DNA of 43,435 nt from a virus. The stretch spans positions 132 to 43,566 of IMG/VR virus record IMGVR_UViG_3300005288_000020, one strand, 5' to 3'. A model generated the notes under the pieces. The model did no database searches, was not told the DNA's origin, and was given only the letters and a program-made list of their open reading frames with translations. Below are positions 39,879 through 43,435 of this stretch, in pieces. The translations under genes were made by a program, and so were the position numbers. The stretch's first letter is position 1. The number at the start of each line of letters is the position of its first letter.

Positions 39879-40081
39879 TCCAAGACCATACAATCGATCA
39901 AACGCTTATCGAACTGGCTCGCACGATGAAAGCGCTCAAGGCGTTGCGGGCGGCCCGTAAGGTGCATAAGGGTCGTTACCCCGATAGTTGGTCATATCCG
40001 CCGAGCGTTGATGCTAGCGCCGCTACCCGGGCGAGTATGGATCTCACGCGTAAGTTGGCTGATTTGAGGTGCGGACGATGA
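39875..40081 (+). CDS. Hypothetical 68-residue basic protein
   Basis: Helical: TLIELARTMKALKALRAARK and a C-terminal helix. ATGA overlap at both ends. Nothing recognised. Confidence 0.6.
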   Translation: MIQDHTIDQTLIELARTMKALKALRAARKVHKGRYPDSWSYPPSVDASAATRASMDLTRKLADLRCGR

Positions 40082-40176
40082 ACACAACCGAGACGGAAGT
40101 CCTTTACCTGCTCTGTGGGTTAGGCTGGGGTATCGCCTTTGTGCAATTCTGCTGGTTAGTCAAGTCGGCGGTATGA
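40078..40176 (+). CDS. 32-residue membrane peptide
   Basis: MNTTETEVLYLLCGLGWGIA followed by FVQFCWLVKSAV: one TM helix fills most of it. Overlaps both neighbours by four bases. Confidence 0.5.
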   Translation: MNTTETEVLYLLCGLGWGIAFVQFCWLVKSAV

Positions 40177-40400
40177 GCACCCACACCAGATGTCGTAAAT
40201 GTGGTGCCCGTAAAGCCCTGGCGCGGTGGCCGACGTCTCGCCGTTGCAAGTGTGGCGGCGAGTATCGACTCGATACGTGGATGAGCTCACGTGTGGCCTG
40301 TAACTGTGATGGGTACTGGTTCATCCACCGTCAAGGCTCGGGACAATGTAACTACAACCCCAACAGGAAGGATTGGCGCGATAATGAAGATCAAACGTGA
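40173..40400 (+). CDS. Zinc-ribbon protein (75 residues)
   Basis: Two zinc-binding pairs near the N-terminus (CRKCGARK ... CKCGGE) and a further CNCDGYWFIHRQGSGQC segment. ATGA overlap upstream. Possibly nucleic-acid or protein binding. Confidence 0.65.
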   Translation: MSTHTRCRKCGARKALARWPTSRRCKCGGEYRLDTWMSSRVACNCDGYWFIHRQGSGQCNYNPNRKDWRDNEDQT

Positions 40401-40590
40401 ACGAATCACCGCCGCTGGCAAACGCGAGGTTGTTGTCGAATTAGACCAAGGTGAAAAACTGATAGGTGTAGAAACCCATGGTCATTATCGACTCGGTGGT
40501 CAGATCGACGATGTTGTCGAATGGCACGTCATGACAGACAGTCGCAAAGTACACTGGTGCCACTTCGAGCAAGCGTGGGTTGATATATGA
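40384..40590 (+). CDS. Hypothetical 68-residue protein
   Basis: Starts MKIKRERITAAGKREVVVEL; beta-rich with EWHVMTDSRKVHWCHFEQAW near the end. Overlaps both neighbours. The ATG at 40384 is chosen as the earliest start that does not cover the preceding gene. Confidence 0.6.
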   Translation: MKIKRERITAAGKREVVVELDQGEKLIGVETHGHYRLGGQIDDVVEWHVMTDSRKVHWCHFEQAWVDI

Positions 40591-40805
40591 CCCAGCACAC
40601 GACGTGTCCTCAGTGCGGGTGTACCGATCTGATACGGTATAGCTCGCTGAATATGAAGCAATGTCCCGACTGTAAAACCGAGATCCCCTGGCACCTATCG
40701 GACGGGCAGAAACCGTTGGTCGGGTCGAACCGTCAGGACCGTAAATTAAATATTGACGTGAATGACGGACTCGTCAATACTCCACACAACCCCAACACGG
40801 AGTAA
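40587..40805 (+). CDS. Zinc-ribbon protein (72 residues)
   Basis: CPQCGCTDLIRYSSLNMKQC followed by PDC forms a four-Cys zinc ribbon; then TEIPWHLSDGQKPLVG, a common ending in small phage zinc-ribbon proteins. The C-terminal part runs over promoter site 8. Confidence 0.68.
   Translation: MTQHTTCPQCGCTDLIRYSSLNMKQCPDCKTEIPWHLSDGQKPLVGSNRQDRKLNIDVNDGLVNTPHNPNTE
40753..40781 (+). promoter_or_regulatory. Rightward promoter with shifted dyad operator (site 8)
   Basis: TTGACG (40753-40758), 17-base spacer, AATACT (40776-40781). Here the dyad TGACGGACTCGTCA (40763-40776) sits between the -35 and -10 boxes, about one helical turn downstream from its place at other sites. Drives the gene at 40811. 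Confidence 0.68.
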
Positions 40806-40810
40806 CGATC

Positions 40811-40999
40811 ATGGCCAAGAAGACCCCGAATACAGCAAAAGCAATCGTATGGACCGAACGTTCCCGCTCAGAAATGGAAGGTCCGACTAACTCAATCATC
40901 TACTACATGTTCATGATGGTCCCGGAAGCGCAACGCGCTCAACTGATTAATGACATGACCGAGTGGCATGCGGGGACTCAAGTCGAGACCGTATCATGA
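40811..40999 (+). CDS. Hypothetical 62-residue protein
   Basis: MAKKTPNTAKAIVWTERSRS..., with a helix IIYYMFMMVPEAQRAQLIND. AACACGGAGTAACGATC provides a ribosome-binding site (GGAG). Overlaps the next gene by four bases. Unknown. Confidence 0.65.
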   Translation: MAKKTPNTAKAIVWTERSRSEMEGPTNSIIYYMFMMVPEAQRAQLINDMTEWHAGTQVETVS

Positions 41000-41427
41000 C
41001 CTGTCGAGCGCGCCGGTATGGCGATCAGTACCACTGCCACGCGTGTGGCTTCCAATGGGATGTAGACGACGAGGATCGACCAATGTGTAAACCTGGGAAC
41101 GCTGTACGTGGCGTGGTGTTCGCGCTGGCTCTCTGTGTGGCTGGTGCTGCCGGTGCCACAGACTGTGATGGTACTCGCGCCGGGGAACTCACACGGCAAA
41201 CTGTGGCGATTGCTGAAGTGTGTCTCGTGACGGTACAGCGGGTTGGTATGAATGTCGGTGGGCAGACTGTCGAATGTCAGGCGTCGCGTGATACGTCGTT
41301 GCTCCAGAACGCTGAGGTGCGGCGCATGGCTGATGCCGGGTGTACGACCTACTACAACGGGCCGAGCATGGCTGACGTTCGTCGCCTGGGTGAGCTGGCG
41401 TTACAGTTTAAAACCGCTCGTCGGTGA
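40996..41427 (+). CDS. Zinc-ribbon peptide fused to (or overlapping) a secreted Cys-rich protein
   Basis: A 143-residue reading. Residues 1-30 (RRYGDQYHCHACGFQWDVDD) match a short phage zinc-ribbon peptide that usually ends here. From residue 30, MCKPGNAVRGVVFALALCVA and AGAAGA look like a complete signal peptide with an AxA site, followed by a domain with four Cys (CDGT, EVCLV, VECQ, AGCTT). An internal ATG at 41083 has GAGG eight bases upstream, so the secreted protein may be made on its own (114 residues). Role unknown; periplasmic. Confidence 0.65.
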   Translation: MTCRARRYGDQYHCHACGFQWDVDDEDRPMCKPGNAVRGVVFALALCVAGAAGATDCDGTRAGELTRQTVAIAEVCLVTVQRVGMNVGGQTVECQASRDTSLLQNAEVRRMADAGCTTYYNGPSMADVRRLGELALQFKTARR

Positions 41428-41430
41428 TTC

Positions 41431-41450
41431 AAGCCCTTCGGGGCTTTTTA
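41431..41450 (+). terminator. Rho-independent terminator
   Basis: AAGCCC-TTCG-GGGCTT followed by TTTATTT. Ends the first block of right-end small genes. Confidence 0.85.
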
Positions 41451-41462
41451 TTTGTCTGCGTA

Positions 41463-41491
41463 TTGACGGTGTCGTCATTAGAGATAATAAT
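41463..41491 (+). promoter_or_regulatory. Rightward promoter with dyad operator (site 9)
   Basis: TTGACG (41463-41468), 17-base spacer, AATAAT (41486-41491); dyad TGACGGTGTCGTCA. Closest match to a sigma70 -10 box among the nine sites. Drives genes from 41522. Confidence 0.8.
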
Positions 41492-41521
41492 TATCACGTC
41501 ATCACATACCGAGCAGACACC

Positions 41522-41734
41522 ATGGAACGCCGTCAGAACACCGCATCACCAGCGCCACACATGAACATCGCACAATGTATTCGTCGGTCGAGCGACCCAT
41601 ACCGGGCAGCCGTAACGTCGTTCACACGCCGTGACTGCCCGCACAACTCGACGCGTCACGTCTACTACTTTGAGGACGGTTCGTTCCTAACGTTTGAAGT
41701 GTCGTACATGCCAGTCGAGGACGGGGGACGTTGA
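41522..41734 (+). CDS. Hypothetical 70-residue protein
   Basis: MERRQNTASPAPHMNIAQCI..., with RHVYYFEDGSFLTFEVSYMP near the end, a beta hairpin-like segment. First gene after site 9; leader ~25 bases. Unknown function. Confidence 0.65.
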   Translation: MERRQNTASPAPHMNIAQCIRRSSDPYRAAVTSFTRRDCPHNSTRHVYYFEDGSFLTFEVSYMPVEDGGR

Positions 41735-41811
41735 GCTGGTTCGTGACATCAATAATCGTGGTGGCGCTGACGTGTCGCCTGTTTCATAACGCTAAGGGGG
41801 ACGGTGGATGA
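41731..41811 (+). CDS. 26-residue membrane peptide (TTG start)
   Basis: Reads from TTG 41731 within the previous stop: SWFVTSIIVVALTCRLF, a TM helix, then a short polar tail; GGGGGA is just upstream. Its TGA overlaps the next ATG. Confidence 0.45.
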   Translation: MSWFVTSIIVVALTCRLFHNAKGDGG

Positions 41812-42002
41812 GTCCTGAACTGATTGAACATCTGTGGGATCTGCGGGCGTATCACACCAACGCCGTGACGAACCTCATGTCATACGCCGAGGACTCGGGA
41901 CTGCGCGATAGTGACGTCAGGCATTACCGCAAACGCGCCGACCTGCACGCGGCTCACGTCGTTACAATTGATGCGCTCCTGGCGCTGGATGGTGCGCTAT
42001 GA
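41808..42002 (+). CDS. Hypothetical 64-residue helical protein
   Basis: MSPELIEHLWDLRAYHTNAV, then DVRHYRKRADLHAAHVVTID: two amphipathic helices. GGGGGACGGTGG precedes the ATG. Four-base overlaps at both ends. Confidence 0.65.
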   Translation: MSPELIEHLWDLRAYHTNAVTNLMSYAEDSGLRDSDVRHYRKRADLHAAHVVTIDALLALDGAL

Positions 42003-42304
42003 CCAGTCTCGTCGAGATCGATACGGACCGGGCGATTGAACTACGCGAGTCGGGGCTCCCCTGGCACACCGTGGCTAAGCGCTGTAAGTCCACAGTGTAT
42101 CTGGTGCGGTCTGCGCTAGGTAAAGTCGGTTACAACCAATGCAAGCGTTACCAGACGACTACCGTGTATGATTCCAAGTTGCTGAGCGCATATCAACTGG
42201 CACGTATGAAACGACTTAAGGAAGCCGGGGCAACTTGGAAAGAGTTAGGTCGTATAACCGGTATCGATTGTGGGAAGTTGGAACGCTATGTTAAACGCCA
42301 CTAA
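41999..42304 (+). CDS. Helix-turn-helix DNA-binding protein
   Basis: A 101-residue protein with two helix-turn-helix-like units: GLPWHTVAKRCKSTVYLVRS (~residue 19) and GATWKELGRITGIDCGKLER (~residue 76), each of resolvase/sigma-region-4 type. Two such units in tandem suggest sequence-specific DNA binding. A second candidate regulator of this phage. Confidence 0.7.
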   Translation: MTSLVEIDTDRAIELRESGLPWHTVAKRCKSTVYLVRSALGKVGYNQCKRYQTTTVYDSKLLSAYQLARMKRLKEAGATWKELGRITGIDCGKLERYVKRH

Positions 42305-42584
42305 GTCGGAACTTCAGTTTCATATGTATCGTCTCGGTTCGCGTCGTCGAGTTGCGATGTTATATGGTGTGCGCCGCGAAACTATCCGTCAGGCTTTACC
42401 ACCGACCGATGTGGACTTATTCATGTCGGGGCAGATGATCAGCATCGGTGGAATCCTGGCGAAGCGCTGCAACCTGTGTGGGACAGCCCGCGAGCTTGAG
42501 TCGTATTGGACCGACGATGATCGTGCTTCAGGATGTGGCACGTGGTGCAAATCGTGTCGTAAATCAAGGAGTGGGAAGCGATGA
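42288..42584 (+). CDS. HTH-like protein with C-terminal zinc finger
   Basis: A 98-residue protein; ATG 42288 lies within the previous gene. RRVAMLYGVRRETIRQALPP is HTH-like; CNLCGTARELESYW ... CKSCRKSRSG is a four-Cys zinc finger near the C-terminus, as in HNH-associated or DksA-like phage proteins. Four-base overlap with the next gene. Confidence 0.62.
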   Translation: MLNATKSELQFHMYRLGSRRRVAMLYGVRRETIRQALPPTDVDLFMSGQMISIGGILAKRCNLCGTARELESYWTDDDRASGCGTWCKSCRKSRSGKR

Positions 42585-43018
42585 TATTCGGAACAATTAA
42601 CGTCGATGGAATAGTAATGATTCGTCGAGTTGGTAAATATATCGAGACGTTGAACAATAAGGGTGAATACGCGCCCGTGGTTAGCAGTGTGGTATTCGGC
42701 GATATCGTGCACTGGGCTCGTGGTTTCGTATCTGTCAGTACCACCTGCATCGTAGCGTCAAGTGCGCTGGTGATGTTTCACAAGGGTGGTTGGGCGAGTG
42801 TGAGGGGATGCCCTGAAATGGTCAGGGTCACCAAGAAATTCGAAGCGACCGTCTCAAAACATGACCCGATGGACGACACGCACGATTACCGATTAGGTTT
42901 CAAAGCGAAGATCGGTGGGTGGTCAAAAACCGTATGCCCGTTCAAGAAATCCCAGCCGGGATACGCAAAATGGTGTGAAGGTTGGGACGATGGACCACCA
43001 GCACCATGGAACAAATGA
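42581..43018 (+). CDS. Hypothetical 145-residue protein, last gene of the right end
   Basis: Starts MIFGTINVDGIVMIRRVGKY. The centre (FVSVSTTCIVASSALVMFHK) is beta-rich; the C-terminal PGYAKWCEGWDDGPPAPW has a GYxxWxxGW pattern loosely like RMF-type endings. Possibly a signal- or metal-binding protein, but no family recognised. Confidence 0.6.
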   Translation: MIFGTINVDGIVMIRRVGKYIETLNNKGEYAPVVSSVVFGDIVHWARGFVSVSTTCIVASSALVMFHKGGWASVRGCPEMVRVTKKFEATVSKHDPMDDTHDYRLGFKAKIGGWSKTVCPFKKSQPGYAKWCEGWDDGPPAPWNK

Positions 43019-43037
43019 CCCGCTTCGGCGGGTTTTT
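43018..43037 (+). terminator. Rho-independent terminator after the last gene
   Basis: ACCCGC-TTCG-GCGGGT followed by TTTT; begins at the last base of the stop codon. Confidence 0.9.
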
Positions 43038-43204
43038 AATTTAACGCTGTCGACTTTTAATCATTTTTGGTTGACATCTGGTTAAAATTTGACCGATTTA
43101 TAATTTCAGTAATTTAACTGGTGTCGAGATAATTTAAAAATGAGCCATTTTCGGGAGAAATTAACTTAAAAATAAATTATAGCACTCAAAAATGATTTAT
43201 TTCG
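43038..43204. other. AT-rich non-coding stretch
   Basis: Clearly richer in A/T than the rest of the window, no supportable gene, immediately next to the second TACCCCG array. Contains TTGACA at 43072 and TTTGACC at 43090 with TTATAAT-like sequences near, but no well-spaced promoter. The pairing of AT-rich DNA with an iteron-like array is what many replication origins look like; this is inference. Confidence 0.55.
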
Positions 43205-43414
43205 TACCCCGGTATACCCCGTACCCCGGAACTCGCAAACTATCCGGGGTAGCCTGGAAGCCACGGATTACGTGGCCTGTGGCGGGTTTACCCGAATACC
43301 CCGTATCGCTCTCACTCTCCAACCATACGATATTATATATAATGATATGTATTCTCATATACATTACTACTCTACTACTAATATTATTTATTAAGGGTAT
43401 CGGGGTATAAAATA
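43205..43414. repeat. TACCCCG iteron/hairpin element, copy 2
   Basis: Six TACCCCG motifs (43205, 43215, 43222, 43245, 43297, 43401) in both orientations. Block 1 (43214-43251), block 2 (43288-43303) and block 3 (43378-43414) match copy 1. The 36-base spacer between blocks 1 and 2 is unlike that in copy 1 but contains hairpin CCACG-GATTA-CGTGG. The orientation is the same as copy 1. Reading frames across the two copies differ, so it is not a coding repeat. Confidence 0.82.
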
Positions 43415-43435
43415 TATATTAGTAGTAAATACAAG

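Noticed and set aside
1-43435. Host chromosome or integrated prophage
   Set aside because: Every assignable gene is phage-type; no host gene, integrase or att-like junction was seen. The missing ends are outside the window, so integration cannot be completely excluded.
1-43435. tRNA genes or CRISPR arrays
   Set aside because: No cloverleaf-type gene or regularly spaced direct-repeat array was noticed; a tRNAscan run would be needed to exclude tRNAs formally.

Overview
This window is a contiguous piece of a tailed, contractile-tail (myovirus-type) bacteriophage genome. It starts inside a head protease/scaffold-like gene and ends in non-coding DNA. Terminase, portal and the start of the head module lie outside it. 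The capsid/tail gene families (DUF2213, DUF2184, DUF4054, DUF3383, DUF3277, DUF2612), two-component spanins and sigma70-like promoters point to a lytic or pseudo-lytic phage of a Gram-negative, probably gammaproteobacterial host. Pseudomonas is plausible but not proven from sequence alone. No integrase, tRNA or CRISPR array was seen.

Layout. 1-5127 (+): head genes (protease/scaffold tail end, cement protein, major capsid protein, head completion, fibre), interrupted by an antisense HNH endonuclease. 5078-6585 (-): an accessory cassette of tiny coupled genes. 6586-7144: non-coding DNA holding the first copy of a TACCCCG-rich element. 7145-20087 (+): neck, sheath, tube, frameshifted tail chaperones, tape measure, baseplate and fibre genes. 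A GIY-YIG endonuclease and a second leftward cassette (15382-15820) are inserted in this stretch. 20056-21083 (-): lysis genes. 21137-21998 (+): small membrane proteins. 21999-24293 (-): a PAPS-reductase-like/ParB-like (IbrA/IbrB-like) operon. 24330-30933 (-): replication (family B DNA polymerase, exonuclease, ssDNA-binding-like protein, DUF2800 nuclease). 31022-39036 (+): winged-helix protein, intein-containing DEAD/DEAH helicase, VRR-NUC nuclease, TetR-like regulator, second GIY-YIG endonuclease, primase-helicase. 39197-43018 (+): a run of very small, mostly ATGA-coupled genes, many with zinc-ribbon or one-TM proteins. 43038-43435: AT-rich DNA and the second copy of the TACCCCG element.

Regulation. 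At least nine promoters, on both strands, share one design: -35 box TTGACG, a 17-nt spacer (16 at one site) and a TANANT-like -10. In eight of them a dyad TGACG-N3/4-CGTCA uses the -35 box as its left half; in the ninth the dyad sits about one helical turn downstream. They precede the accessory cassettes, the replication genes and the right-end small genes, but not the main structural operons. This suggests one phage factor controls an early regulon; the TetR-like protein at 35252-35536 is the obvious candidate.

Most unusual features: (1) an intein in the helicase DEAH box whose middle and C-terminal splicing block overlap, in another reading frame, a complete Vsr-like homing endonuclease gene with its own ribosome-binding site; (2) the two-copy TACCCCG iteron/hairpin element; (3) the dispersed promoter-operator family; (4) the IbrA/IbrB-like operon with an extra third gene; (5) a textbook -1 frameshift site in the tail chaperone gene and a probable +1 frame change in a head gene.
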